Notes under the pieces: model-generated
Seen by the model: only the letters and a program-made list of their open reading frames with translations
Told to the model about the DNA's origin: nothing
Database searches by the model: none
Assembly: GCA_963575645.1 (NCBI GenBank)
Contig: OY754464.1
Span: 45,870,192-45,934,191 of the forward strand
Origin: Xanthostigma xanthostigma
Lineage: Eukaryota > Arthropoda > Insecta > Raphidioptera > Raphidiidae
Length of the DNA stretch: 64,000 bases
Reading direction: 5' to 3'
In this document: one piece after another, positions 10,691 through 23,424 of the stretch
How the letters are laid out: the number at the start of each line of letters is the position of its first letter
How positions within the stretch are numbered: the stretch's first letter is position 1
Position numbers and translations under genes: made by a program

Positions 10691-10752
10691 TTTAACGACC
10701 CTGATATCTTCACTACGGATTATAAAAAAAATATATATATATATATAATAAT

Positions 10753-12120
10753 TTCTAAATTTGCATTGCTAATTATTTTTTAATCGTTTAATCAATATGT
10801 AGGTAGGTTTACCTACTTATATTCTAATACGTATTATTTTTTTTATAATAATGTCATATTTTTGTTTATTAATAATTCTATATTTTTGATGGTGAATTAT
10901 TGTCTGAAATTATACAAATAATTCAAATTAACCATTAAAAAAGAAAAGTATGAACAATTTTTGGAATATTATTTTTGTAACATTTCGTCATTTGAAAGGG
11001 ATTTTATTAAGTATCCTACGTCGTTTTTAAAAACCATCATATTACCTCAAAATTCCGAAAAGCCATTTAAAAGTAAATTACTCAAAAGTAAATATGAATT
11101 AATAATAATTATTTGTAAGGTTATAGTTACGACGCATTTCAATTAATAAATTATTATTAATACCTATATTCAAAGTAATATAACAAGCTGTGTTTCGACA
11201 GAATATATTAATAATCAGTCTATTTTTAGAGTATAACCTACAATAAGATAATAACAAAATTGGCTTAATTTGTTTTATCAATTAGCAATTTCTCTATTGC
11301 CAGTACCGGACTAATATTAAATTTTAAACCCACATCCCATTACTGCTATACTTAAATTTTGTATTATCCGGGGAAATAAAAAAGCTTACTAAACGAATGT
11401 TAGGTACCATGATTTAGAGAAAACAAACGATCAATCTGTACGTGATATGTGTTAAGTTATACAAAACGCTCCTGTCACATTGTGACATTCCAGTAACCCA
11501 GACAGGTATTCGAATAATTACCTGTTACGTTTCATATGCTATATCCAGTTGTGTCAACACTCAAGGTGAGGTCTTTATTAATTATTGATGCACTTTTAAG
11601 CGAAGTGCCAGTGGTGTAACGACGTATGAGCAATTGACTGAGCTGGTATTTGATGATTTTCTTTGGATACACTTGTCAATTTTTTTTTTACTTGTGAGGA
11701 AACTTAGTTATTATCTGCCAATTGAAAAAAAATGGTGGTCGGAAAGAAAACGTAGTCAACTTGACATAAATCTACAATAATTAGCCGTCCTTTGACAATT
11801 TGTGGAAAACACCAATGATAAACATTTATATAAGTAGAATCTGTTGTTATACGCGGCAAGTATTCATAACTGTGGGCAATTGGGATTCCGAATTAATGCA
11901 TCGAGAGTTTTATTGAAGCGGTTTTAATCAATAAGTTCACCTCTGAACATGCATATAATATCCATGTTAACTTATTATCACATTGTAGATAATTTTATCC
12001 ATCATAATATTGTACCTAAATGTGTAAGGTTTTTTTTTTCATTGATACGTTCACGTTGGATTTCTTTGTTATAAATACAAATACAAGTTATAAATACAAA
12101 TGACGACGGTATAAAATAGG
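10753..12120. other. AT-rich non-coding DNA
   Basis: Short open frames on both strands (10961-11281) overlap and have no recognisable products. No transposon structure was seen. Confidence 0.4.
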
Positions 12121-12134
12121 TAAATAACCTATAC

Positions 12135-12381
12135 GGTTTATAATTTAGAGATTTTCTTCCCCAAAAGCAATAGGGCTCTTCATATTTTCATACCAAAAAC
12201 CATCCCCAAATTTGGTTTCAATCCGTTCATCCATTTGACCTGTATCGTGCTCACAGACAAACAGACTAACAAACAGTTTTCCAAAAATATGTTCTTTGGA
12301 TTCGGGGAACCTCAAAACGAAAAGATATTATAAAATTTTGAAATGTGATTTTTGACCTAAACTAGTACCATTTGGAATGGT
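12135..12381 (-). mobile_element. 'ACCATTCCAA' family, partial minus-strand copy
   Basis: Matches 50660-50878: 'CCCCAAAAGCAATAGGGCTC', 'CCCAAATTTGGTTTCAATCC', 'CAGTTTTCCAAAAATATGTT', 'CCTCAAAACGAAAAGATATT' and the terminal TTTGGAATGGT. The rest of the element is absent. Confidence 0.75.
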
Positions 12382-13499
12382 AAAAGGAGCATTTAGAAAT
12401 CAGAATTGTTTTTTTAGCACGGTAGATCTTATAGCCTTAACGTCGTTAATCCAAGTGGTCGGTGTCATTATGACTTTTTGTTTTTTTTTTTTACAATTAC
12501 ACCAGTTTTATTTCTGCAGTGTATAGTGTAAAATAGACAAACTCTGTTTTAGCGGTTTTCGTTAAATCGATTTTTAGTAAAGTATATCTGTGTCGTGAAA
12601 ATGCACTGATTTATATGGAGGTCAACTGCAGATCTTTAGTGCGTTGTTATAAGGGTGTGTGTATGTGAAAAGGTATTATTATGCGAAGTTTAAAGTGAGA
12701 ATAAATTAATTTGTAACGCAACGCTACCGATTAATATCTAAGCGAATATGCGCGATAATGAAGGCAGCCGTAATTGACAAGGTAGAGAGCCCAACGGCTT
12801 GACTCAGTGCACTGGTTGAAAAAGTAGTGCGTCGGTGCAGCCGTGTTTTGTTTGAAATGCAATACCTGCGTGTCGCGAATCCAATACACAGACGGCAAAG
12901 CGGCTATTCACACTTGCGCAGGGACGGCTCAAGAATTTTATGAAAATTCAGACAACTATTTACTGTACAATCATACATCATCTATTTTCAACTTATTTTA
13001 TCACGTATTTTCAAGTTTTTAGTTCCCACTTATTACGCGAAATGTCTCCTCTTACGCTACTTAGCCAATGGAAAAATACGTTTGACAAAGTTTAATCTCA
13101 GATTAATATCTAAAGGTTTTTGCTGATTTATCTACGACTATCGCGAAGTGAAGATGAAGGAGAAGTTGAAAATACACATTTCGACTTGCCCTGACAGGTT
13201 GAAAATACATGAGCTTTACTGTATTATATAATAATCTCTAGCTGCATTAAAATTGAAAATTACGTGTTTGTTTCAAACAGGAACTTTTCAGTTCAGATCG
13301 TGCTTCAATACTGTGGTATTATATACTTATTATTGAATATAATACTCAGATAAGTAATACACCTAAACCAAGCAGTTTACTGCGCTTACCTTGAGAGTAT
13401 AGTGTGTCTAATTCAACCCCGACAACGCCAGTATTGTTTTCTTCTTAGTATTCATTTAGTTTCGTTATATATTTCTTATATTAATAAATAAATAATAAT
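12382..13499. other. non-coding DNA with one GC-richer patch
   Basis: Positions 12720-12920 are less AT-rich (CCCAACGGCTTGACTCAGTG, GTGCGTCGGTGCAGCCGTG), but both strands lack a sustained frame with splice sites. I looked here for a retn 5' exon and found none. Confidence 0.35.
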
Positions 13500-13996
13500 T
13501 TTCAAATCTTTGATTAACGTCTGATTAGAACTCTTCAATAAATAAAATTTTCGATCAATTTTTTAGACAAATATATTAACAAAAAATATATAAATTCAAA
13601 ACATTTAATACCGAAACGTTAATTTATTGAATTTGTATATTATTTCAAATCTTTGATTAACGTCTGAATAGAACTCTTCAAATAAATAAAATTGTCGACC
13701 AATTTTTTTCAGACTATATATTGACAAAAATAAAATTGTAAATCAAATTACAAAAAATGATGTTTCGATCTGGGTTTAGATATTCTTCAGAAATATCTAA
13801 AAATATAAAAAATTTATAATTAGTAAAATCTACTTATTTTATAATAGAATGCAGAAGTTAATTATAGATAATTAACTTCTGCATTCTATTATAAAATTAG
13901 TAGATTTTACTAATTAATTTTTTATATATTTTATATATTTTTTGTTATATGTATATTTGTCTGAAAAATTGGTCGATAATTTTATTTATGAAAGTA
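13500..13996. mobile_element. compound fold-back element with internal 145-bp duplication
   Basis: An inner palindrome (13808-13864 with 13869-13925) has 57-bp arms and a 4-nt spacer around AATGCAGAAGTTAATTA. Outer arms also pair: 13537-13590 (AATAAATAAAATTTTCGATC...GACAAATATA) with 13938-13994 inverted. The segment 'TTTCAAATCTTTGATTAACG' occurs at 13500 and again near 13645, a direct duplication inside the left arm. No coding potential. Confidence 0.75.
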
Positions 13997-15587
13997 TAAT
14001 TTTGTCGTGTGTCCACGAATTGACGCACCTCTTTTTTATTTTTGACTCAAATAATCCGCCGTTGCGTTGGCTTTATTTCTTCCTTAGGCCACCGCTGTGC
14101 CCGCACTTATTTTCTCATTCATGTCAAATCCTTATATATTAAAATAATGCGTCTCTAATATCAGTTTGAGACTAATTCAAATATTTAACAGAAATGAAAA
14201 ACTCAATAAAATCTCAAGCGAATATTGCTTTTCTTCGAAATTAATATTAATTCCTCGTTTACTATTAATAATGATTGCACGGGTTTAGCCATTCTATTAA
14301 GACACGCATAATCAAATGTCCATTTTGACAGAAACTTTACTTGATAAACATTCCACTTTTTGCGTCGGGGGTCAAAAAAAGGTCCCCTCTACTCGAAAGA
14401 TTCGTACACGTCTTCTAAAAGGACAAGCAACTTCGCGACATGGTACGGGCGCTGTAATAGTTTCATCAGTAGTGATAGCATCGGTACCGTCCCGAAGTTA
14501 CGTAGACAGGTTCCTGTCTTTTCAAAAAACGGGCATTAACTTTATAAACTACAAATTAAATAAACAGTTAAATTTTATAAAAAAAGGGTAAATTTGAACG
14601 TTACTTATTTTTTGCACGCGTTTCAATGTAATGCAAATGTAAGCGTATTAGATAAAATCGCTTCTTTAAAGAAAATCACAATCTGATTGCTCAAGTTACA
14701 ATATTACGATTGAGGCACAGCTTAGACTGTACTTAGATAAATTTTTGTTAGTACATCGTTGCAATCTTTTAAAGCGGGTTGCGTGTCTTAGAATAAAGTT
14801 TTTATTTTCAATATTAAATATAATTGTTGTGATGTCTGCATCGACTTCTTCAAACCTATAATCAACCTACCTTTGGACTTCCGTTTAATGTACATGGGAA
14901 AACATTTTTAAAGCCAAGATTATTTAATTTCATACGATGGTATAAAAAGTATAAAAAAAAGACGCTCGATAATTTATTTTATAAGCATGATTGCAATCTG
15001 TTTTTACCTGAAAAGATTTTTCTTATACATTTAAATGTTTTAAGTTAAACGCTTTTAATAATATTATGATTTCCTTTTTTTCTACAATTTTAATAGATAC
15101 TTGGTTATTTATTAGTTACACATGAAATCCGATAACCAGTTCTCACTTTTTATACATATACGACATACACTATTAGCGTTAGTTGGATGCTGGGATTTAG
15201 AGGCCGGGCCATAAAATCTGCACGTTTTATCTAATTATGCACAACTTATTATCATTTTTCGAAAATCCTAATTATATAACAAATAAAATAATAATAATAT
15301 TGTATGTTTCGATGTGTGTTAGCACGGTCGAAAGACTCGATTTAAACGAAATTTGGTATATATATTGGAAAACAAATGTTGAAGCTGTTTCAAAATCGAA
15401 ATTTAAACTTTGAGAAGATATTGAATTATGTATCTAAAATTTTATCAAAATTGGCTAAAAAGGGTCGAACCTATAAAATTTTTGCTAAATATTGTTACTA
15501 AATTTAAAAGACCTATTTGATACTTTTATCGTTTTATTGTATTTTATTTGTTTTTAGTAAATCATTATTTCTTGTTTTGTAGTACCT
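13997..15587. other. non-coding DNA with an unassigned 91-codon frame
   Basis: The frame at 14316-14591 (MSILTETLLDKHSTFCVGGQ...) has no family I recognise. The remainder is AT-rich without hairpins or repeat ends that I could identify. Confidence 0.35.
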
Positions 15588-17403
15588 ACACGGAAAAAAC
15601 AACCTTGGATCCTGCAGCTAATGACAAAAAGCTGGCAAGTTCTTGTGTGCTGCAGTCAAAAAAATTAGTCACCACGCATAGAATGTTTTCTGGACAGCTA
15701 AGTCAACTTATCTACTTCAGCTGATGGAAATTTACTGGTTAGAATTAACAGCCACAGATAAACATATCATTCAGAGTCTTGAAATAGTAAGCTAACACAG
15801 CCATTCCGTACGCTCTAGGGCTAGTTGATCAAAAATAGTGTGCCACAGCTAATTTTTTTGGGTGGAGCACTTAGTATAGTTGTCTGTACGAGATTTACGT
15901 ATAGCTTGCACTAAAATGATGCATGTGGCATAGTGTTTTTTTTTGCTACAGCAGCCAATGAGCAAGCGAAATGCAGCGAATGAAATAAGCATTTAGCATT
16001 TTTTTTTTTAAATTCGGTATAGTTCGGTCCGCTCGGTTAATATCGCACGATGACTTTGCACAGTTCTTTGCGTCTTTATGCTTTCATAATGTCATTTATT
16101 TAATGATCTGTGTCCTGTGAATGCAGAGTTCACTGTTCGAATGCAGGATTTATATTGTGGTATATTAGTAAGAAATATGGATGTCGAAGAAATTTTACGT
16201 ATTTGGGGATTTGAAAATTTAATAGAGACGTTTAAAGGTAAGAAAACTATTTTATTTTTAAAATCAATTATTTATATAGTGTCCCGTGTGTACCTATATA
16301 GTTATAGCATTGCATCATATTATGTTTAATTTTCAATGTGTATAATAATTAAAAAGTTTAATTTTTAATACAAATTTTGCATTAATTTTTTTAATTATCT
16401 CTGTCAAAGTCTTCCAAAATATATGACAGTAAAAACTAAAATTTAGAACATACTATTTTTCTTTCAAATACATTTTATTTTCCTCTTTGTTAAATAATGG
16501 TTTATACTTTATATCAATAAATAATCAATAATTTAATTTTTACAAGAAAATATATTTTTATTTGACAATATGAAAATCGATGCAAACTCTTTACGTTTTA
16601 AAAATATCTGTTCTTCGTCTCTGACGCACTCATTTACAATTAATACCTAATTCATTATTTCTAATTTAAATACTTTTGTTTCAGGATATTAGCATATTAC
16701 ATGAAACTTCAGAAGCCAGAAAAACTCGGGCAAACGTTTGTGATAACTAATAAGTATTACTTTATAAGAATATAATATGTCTGTTTCTTTACTATAATAT
16801 GTACTAATGAAATAAAACTATTTAATATTATATCACACTTGTTTATATTTGCTGCATTAACTCATAAACCCATTTGCTACAGATAAAAAAAAATTCTCAC
16901 AGATTAGAAATACAGCTATTACAGCATTGATATGTAACTGTAGAAGCTAATTGGCACCTGTATCACAAATTATTTAAATAGCTACCACAGATATTATAAA
17001 CTAACTACGGTACTTAATTAAATACCTCCTCCAGTCAGTCGCTGCGTACCATGATAAAGAATAACTAAAGCTAATTCAGTCAAATTAATCATCTGCCAGT
17101 GCAGTAATATTTTGAGAGCCAGCTGCAGTTACTTTCTAAAGTAGCCAATTCAATTGGGTACTAGAGTCAAAAACGTTAGTAGAGCCAACCAATTCGTATT
17201 GTGTGGGAACTCATACACTTTGGTAGGTAGCTAATTCATATTATGTACTAGAGTCAAATGCTTTAGCAGTGACAACAGTTTTTCGCTAGGCGAAACAACT
17301 TGGCTGCTGTACTTAAAAATCTTTGCTGTGCCGAAATCCATTAGTAATATGGTCTGGCGTAGCCTAAATTTGGGCTGTGGGAACGAATCTTTTTTTTCCG
17401 TGT
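15588..17403. mobile_element. 1.8-kb element with 'ACACGGAAAAAA' terminal inverted repeats
   Basis: Left end ACACGGAAAAAACAACC, right end ...TTTTTTTTCCGTGT. Flanks are ACCT and ATCT, a possible 4-bp duplication with one change. Both subterminal regions are rich in short related motifs (CAGCTAAT, AGCCAATTCA, GGTAGCTAATTC, CTAGAGTCAAA). The centre contains a gene-like exon (16177-16237). I cannot place it in a superfamily from these termini. Confidence 0.55.
16177..16237 (+). pseudogene. SAM-domain-like first-exon relic inside the 'ACACGG' element
   Basis: ATG in good context (AGAAATATGG), then MDVEEILRIWGFENLIETFK and a strong donor AAAG|GTAAGA. The pattern (I/V)..IL..WGLE.YI.TF is how many SAM (sterile alpha motif) domains start, where helix 1 is followed by a residue run beginning near an Asn-Glu-Ile-Asp. 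A candidate acceptor TTTGTTTCAG|G at 16684 is followed by GATATTAGCATATTACATGA, which reads DISILHE in one frame but is out of phase with the donor and gives a stop. I infer a truncated, decayed gene, with only about 20 residues as support. Confidence 0.3.
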
Positions 17404-19785
17404 ATCTAATTTGTGGTACTGATGATTATCTCTCGAAGGTCGTTATACTGTTTGTTATCTGTTTAAATACTTGTTGATTAAATTATAAAACTTATTTGCT
17501 TTGCAACTTTTATTTCAAAATAATTATAATGGTCGACATTTTTGATAGCGATGCTAGTGCATAATAAGTCAATGTCTATAATACAGACAAAATAAAAATC
17601 TGTAAACAGCTGGTTTTCTTGTGTACTAGTTCTTTTTTGTTCGTGTAAATAAAAATATTATTGAAGCTGGTATTCATAATTCTAAGACATTTTAAATTTA
17701 TTAAATTCATTGCGTCGTTTTTAGGATTCCGTAGCCAAATGACAAAAAACAACGAAACCCCTATAACTTCATTATGTCCGTCTGTCTGTACGTCTGTATG
17801 GCTATATATTGTCACAGCCATCTTGCCAACGATTCGGATGAAATTTTACAAGCAAGTGTCTTATGTAAACCGTCATACAATTGTGTAATGCATTTACAAA
17901 AAAGAAAAAATAGGGTAGTATTCCATTCATAGAACTGAGGAATGAAAATTTTTATTTTCGCGCACACCTAAACTAATGGGACATCATTGGACAGATCTTT
18001 AAAAATGCAATAAACTTTTTAAGATTATACACCCGATGGAGCAATGTAAGTATAGAGATAATAACTGAAATTTTAATATGTCAATTATGGATATCTCATA
18101 CATTAGGTACACTAATTGTTTTAAAAAATATTGGACGTCTAGTTTTCAAGTAATTAATTATTAAAATTATGTAACCATCTGACTAAAAAATTTGAAAAAA
18201 ATCAAGATAGAAGCACTTTATAAACACTTTCAACAAAATTTATTTTGAACAAGATATGTTAAAAAGTTGTAGGAATTCAGCTAAACTTTTCTTGCAGTAT
18301 TTTTTACATGGCTGTCATATTTTTGCTAATATTACGGACACAAGAACCCTCGGCTGTATCAACCTTAAAAAAATTCCGGTTAACACCACTAGTCTACATT
18401 TATTTATTTATTAGGATTATTTGGATTTTGGAACGTTGCAAAGTGATTTTAATAATGCAATTAATTATAATTCATGGATACTCGAATTGTCTTTAATTAA
18501 TAGTCTAGAAAACAGTATCAACATATAGCAAACACGCATTTCTAGGTTAGAGTATGATATTTGTCAAGCAATTAATATGACCCATAAATAGACCATAAAT
18601 ACGTCAAATGAACACTTCAACAGAACCCTATCTGTGTCCAACACCGCGATGTGCCGATTTTTTTTTATAAAACGTGAAAATAATATTTTTGGACAAAAAC
18701 ATACTTCCTGTTTTGTTTTCTGATGAAATCAGGGTAATTTTGAATCAATCAGATGATCGTGAAAGACTATGACGGAGACCTGATGAAAGATTTAGGTGCT
18801 TGCAATATCTCAACAACATCGAAGCAAATGCCATTCCAGAACATCAAATGTGTCGATATTCCTGCAAGGGAACCATTCAGTGTAGGTACCTACTGGGGAG
18901 AAATTTGTTTGTAAAGATATTGCAGCCAGCAAATCTTTCTCCAGGCCTTTGCCATACTTGATCACTAATATCTCATGGTTTCAAATTTTGTTTGGTTTTA
19001 TCAGAAGAAAAAAACCGAGTGGTTTTTTAATTTTGACCAGGAGTGATATTAACGTGAGCGAAGCCGCTAGTGAAAACCAATTAAAAATATGTTTAACGTT
19101 TTTGACTCTCAGTAGATCTTATAGTAAGATATAATACATTGATTAATTTCCTTGTTTTATTATAAAAAATTTCTATATAAATAAACATAGTTATGAGCTC
19201 AGGACTTCCAACGCGCTTGATTTGTTGGTTTTATGCCAAACTTGTCCCCTTAAATGGCCTCCTTTTCGTTTTTTATGGTAGCAGAGGATCGTAGCTCAAA
19301 CTAAGCTTGGCTACCATTGACTATGAATACTTGTTGTTATAAAACTTAGGTACAGACAACACAGAGTCGCACAGTGAGAGACATTTTTAGATTTTAATTA
19401 AACATATGACGTTTTCTAAAATAAAAAGTCTCATTTGATAGTTGATATGCACACAAGGAATAAGAGAGTGAGTGAGAAATATATAAAAAGACAAAGACAA
19501 AGACGCACATATAATAACAGCCGCTCAATGTTGCTTGATGTCTATGTACAATTAATTTAATTTAAAAATAACGCGCACACGACAACATCGGTGCCACCGC
19601 GAACTGTCTAGCGACGATCTATGATTATGATAATATGTAGCACAAGGATTTATTATCTGTGGAATTATTTAAAGAAGATATCTAATCTGATTTGATGACA
19701 CCCTCAAAAAATTGAAAATTAAAAAAAAAAGAGATTACTGGTCAATATAGCAGCGATATCAGCCATTAATATTATATAATAATAG
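17404..19785. other. non-coding DNA with one repeat 3' end
   Basis: At 17722-17860 lies a minus-strand 3' end of the 'GGAACCCTAAAAA' repeat (AGGATTCCGTAGCCAAATGA..., 'GTCCGTCTGTCTGTACGTCT'). 'GTGAGCGAAGCCGCTAGTG' near 19055-19073 may be a Helitron-like end. Open frames at 17576-17888 lie on both strands of the repeat and are not genes. Confidence 0.45.
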
Positions 19786-19788
19786 CAG

Positions 19789-20331
19789 CCTGGTCCGGTT
19801 TCACCCGGATTTGTAGATTCCCTATTAAAGATATTTTCCTGACGTGAACTTTTTTTATAGAATATAGCCGTATTTGCCCTAGAATAACAGCCTGCTGTTA
19901 TGATAGCGTAACTTTGTCTAGACTACACTATACGCATGCAAATAATGTCGAATGACTTACAGCTGCACTGGCTATTTCACGGTTTAAAAATCAAAGTCGC
20001 AGAGAAGAGGGGATACCGGTCGGCCTTGACTACGGTGATAGTAAGAGAAGTCTAGTGTGAACATACTGCACCACGTTACGATTTTATATGTTAATTGAAC
20101 AGAACTATAGACCGTAGGTACTTATACCAAAAAAATTAAGTTAATTAACTTTGTGATAAAATAATGAAGTAAAACATAGTCTAATATAGCATTTCTAGAA
20201 TCATAGAAAGCATTTAAAAAAAAGTTTCATCGAAAATCGTCAAATAGTTTTTAAGTTAAATCCGTTCAAACATACACGCATACATACATACATAATATGA
20301 ACGGAGAATTTTATATGATAGTAGTATAGAT
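19789..20331 (-). mobile_element. Helitron-like non-autonomous element, minus strand
   Basis: The right end, complemented, begins TCTATACTACTATCATATAA, a common lepidopteran Helitron 5' start. Just inside is the (CATA)n run 'CATACATACATACATAATAT'. The left end, complemented, is ATCCGGGTGAAACCGG, the subterminal hairpin of the 3' end, although the CTRR terminus is eroded. No Rep/helicase is encoded. Confidence 0.6.
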
Positions 20332-20606
20332 TAAAAAATTTCGAGAGCCACAAACAATTTATCGATCCTTATTGCTACGTTTTTCTCGAATACGGACTCC
20401 GCTTCTTTCCGGCCCGAAGCACCAGAAGTGAGAGCTTCGAGAGCCTAATTTGATGATTGCTACTGTAATGAAGTAGGCAAATTAAAATAGAAATGCATCT
20501 GTCCAGGACTCCGATCAGAAGGGTCTCTGAAATCAGTATGTTTACAGGAAGTTGATCTCTATCGAAAATTAGATTTTTTTTTAAATTAACAACAGCTTGG
20601 GCTGAT

Positions 20607-20775
20607 TTTGGTTTGGCAGCGAAATGGTCGCAAGAGCAACAAATCTTTCAAAATAGATTACTTCATTGATAGTTTAGCCAGCGTACACCAATTTAGCTTA
20701 GGAATCGCGTGCGGGATCTCGAACTTGCATTGCATTTTCGCTCAGTACTCAGTGAATAGTGAGCTAAAAATCATG
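20607..20775 (+). repeat. dispersed repeat (family of 1079), copy 2
   Basis: TTTGGCAGCGAAATGGTCGC, AAGAGCAACAAATCTTTC, 'TTTAGCCAGCGTACACCAAT', 'TCTCGAACTTGCATTGCATT', 'TTTCGCTCAGTACTCAG'. It is the best-preserved copy in the window. Confidence 0.6.
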
Positions 20776-20821
20776 AAACCTGCACGCTATCTCCGAAACT
20801 GAACATAATAGATACGATTAA

Positions 20822-21123
20822 ATGACCGAGCACACATCTATCAAGCACGATCAGCATAGCACGGAGCAGAAAAGCTGTTTTAACGGAGTAGCGCACATTA
20901 AATCAGTGCCTGCAACCAGCAGCCAGTAACGACCGTCAGTCGGTCACCTGCAATTTCTGTCTAGCTATGCTGACCGGATCTGCTGTTTTCATTAATAAAT
21001 GTACATTGATAAAACTACTTGAAAACTGCAAAATTTGCTGGTTTGTGCTGTTCTAGTGTGCGACCTCGTGTACGCTGCAGGTTTGTACTGTGCTAGTCGT
21101 GCTTGACAGGTGTGCGCGCTTTT
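20822..21123. mobile_element. Harbinger-type MITE ('TATCAAGCACG' family), TAA duplication
   Basis: Ends GAGCACACATCTATCAAGCA and (complemented) GCGCGCACACCTGTCAAGCA, flanked by TAA at 20819-20821 and 21124-21126. Internal 'GACCGTCAGTCGGTCACCTG' and 'AAATTTGCTGGTTTGTGCTG' are shared with 7800-7995, 32993-33300 and 58678-58979. Non-coding. Confidence 0.85.
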
Positions 21124-21344
21124 TAAGAGTGACATAATATGTAAAATTTGTTGCTCTTGATTATTTCACTGATATACCAAAATGTCAAAACCATTCCGCA
21201 AGTTTTCCACTGCATGATAAAAATTAAAAGAAAAAAACAATTGAAAAAGTACCTATCTTAAAAATTAAAGAAAGATTAAAAAACTTAAAGAAATTAAATA
21301 ATTAAATTAAATGGAATAGAAAAAAAAAATAAAAATCAATAATT

Positions 21345-21450
21345 TCGGGAGGAATCGAATCCATGACCTTGCCGTTGCTGATCCGATGGCTTACTAACTA
21401 CGCCACGAAGCATAACAGCTGTGTCGCTGTTATTATGGTACAGAAATGTA
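21345..21450 (-). repeat. tRNA-derived SINE-like copy
   Basis: The complement carries an A-box-like region (CGTGGCGTAGTTAGTAAGCC) and a B-box-like GGATTCGATTCCTCCCG, 40-50 nt apart, with a shared tail 'ACCATAATAACAGC'. The same tail and box spacing occur at 48755-48860. It does not fold as a functional tRNA. Confidence 0.55.
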
Positions 21451-21589
21451 GCACTTATTCTATGATAATTTACACAGTAATTATTATATTGTTTTTTTTT
21501 AAACTATTAGCTGTCAAAAAATTATTAATAAAACGGTTTATAAAAATTAAATTACTGAACACATTCCATTGAATTTAAAAGGGTTTCTA

Positions 21590-21955
21590 CTCTGATAGTA
21601 AACAAAGTGGATAAAATATAAACCAAGGCCATCCGACCGAAATTGCGATCTGTAGAGCGCGGACGTACGTACGTACGTGCAGACCAACCGACAACTGCTA
21701 TTCGTGATTTTCAGTTACAATTTTAGTAGTAATTATGAACTCGAATCGATCTAAAAATGGTTCTGTTTTATAGAACAGAATCTCATCTTTTCAAAAAGCT
21801 ACAATTTGAATGGCTTTCATGTGAAATTAACTTAGATATAACTTCTTGTAAGAACGAAAGTCAGCTCTGACGCGCAAAGCGATATTAGAGCACATACCGC
21901 TATTTTAGCCGTATGTGCAGTTTGCCCGAGTGAAACCGGGCAGGAAAGAAAATTA
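21590..21955 (+). mobile_element. Helitron-like 3' half with (ACGT)n run
   Basis: Ends with the hairpin GCCCGAGTGAAACCGGGC at 21929-21946, like lepidopteran Helitron 3' ends, though CTRR is eroded. An (ACGT)4 run lies near 21664-21680. The 5' boundary is not defined. Confidence 0.4.
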
Positions 21956-22675
21956 TAATTAAAGCTAAATATAAATTAAAGTGTTACAATGATTAATGTG
22001 CATTATATGCATATATGCAATTAATTCATATAATTATAATTGAACGTAATTAGTATTATATTTTCCCTCGTTTATAATGTTAATACAATTTATTTTCTCA
22101 GTGCATTATTTCTATATCTTGATCATCATTTAACTGCACGCAAAACAAGCTGATTATTTAATATTACCTATATTTATTGTCAAAGGCTATACATATAATA
22201 ATATACGATGATAGGCACAGATTAATTATTACTACTTCACAATTTTATATTGTAGCAAAGTGACGATCGTTAAACAAAAACATTTTTATAAAAATAAAAT
22301 GTTTTTTTATCAGCTGCGTGAGAGCATTCATTAAAGATTAGTGATGCCGCATACGCAAATCATTTTCAAAGATGGAATGAACATGGAACTTTTTCTTGCA
22401 GTTGAGCGGAACTAGTTTTCGAAAACATCTTCGCAGAACTGTCTAGCTCCACTGTTTAACTGGCATCTTTGCGTTGAAGGAAAGAAACGATTTGAATTTT
22501 TCCTAAACTTCCTTTTTATCCATAAATTGTAAAGCGCCAATGTCTATTACAGAGTATAAAAGGATGTCTCGGTATGATTGGCTGGAGTATATGTGCCAAA
22601 TAATTCCAAGATCTACTGAAGCTATTTGTTTGCGGCTTTTACATTTTGAGAGCTTATTTATTGGCGAAGGTGTAG
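21956..22675. other. AT-rich stretch without a recognised feature
   Basis: Overlapping open frames at 22503-22832 exist on both strands, partly inside the hAT element that follows. The plus frame (MSITEYKRMSRYDWLEYMCQ...) has no family I recognise. Confidence 0.35.
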
Positions 22676-22683
22676 GTTTATGC

Positions 22684-23006
22684 CAGGGGTCGGCAACCTG
22701 CGGCTCTTTTGATGTAAAAAAGCGGGCTCTCCAGTTCCATACGCAAAAAATAATTATTTTATTATATAAACCCTTAAAAATCGTCCAATTGATCCATGAT
22801 TGAGTACCAGTATATCTCTCAGCCATTTCCACTCGCGTCTCACCCGCACCGCCCCGTCGCGATATGTCGTCCTCGGATATATATATTATACCTATATAAG
22901 CAAATACTATAATACTGAAACGAAAATGTATAGTGACTTTAAAAACTTGGAAATTTTGTAAATTGTAACATTTGTCTCTTTCGTCTCAAAAGATTGCCGA
23001 CCCCTG
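22684..23006. mobile_element. hAT-type non-autonomous element (323 bp)
   Basis: Terminal inverted repeats CAGGGGTCGGCAA...TTGCCGACCCCTG, 13 bp and perfect. Flanking 8-mers GTTTATGC and GTCTATTC agree at 6 of 8 positions, as expected for an aged 8-bp hAT duplication. The CAGGGGTCGGCAA terminus is typical of hAT elements in many animals. No transposase. Confidence 0.88.
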
Positions 23007-23424
23007 GTCTATTCTATAAGGTTTTTGCACCAGCTCGTTTGGGTGCATATTAAATTGATAACAAGCTGGTTTGAAATCGACTTTATGTCAATAGCGGTAT
23101 GAAATATAACAGTATACCCAATAATAATAATAAGTCACAAATAATTAATTATAAAGTTTCCTACATTTTTTACTCTTAACCATAGTTCTAAAAACTACAA
23201 AATTAATAGCGAAAGAATTATTGTAATATCTTTAAAAAATAGTCATGCTACTTCAGAGTTTATGTTTGACAATTTTTCGCACTATTCCGTTCTCAGCACG
23301 AGTGACTTCTTGCGCCACAAGTGTCACATTTGTATTAACTAAAGCAAGTCATGAAGGCAATAGACAATTAACATTTGAATAGAATAGTCCGATAAATCTT
23401 AAATTCATCACTTACTATAATTTT

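Noticed and set aside
12720..12920. 5' exon of retn in a GC-richer patch
   Set aside because: No sustained open frame with a phase-0 donor was found on the + strand.
14316..14591. 91-codon frame as a gene
   Set aside because: No family recognised and no supporting context; frames of this size are expected by chance in 64 kb.
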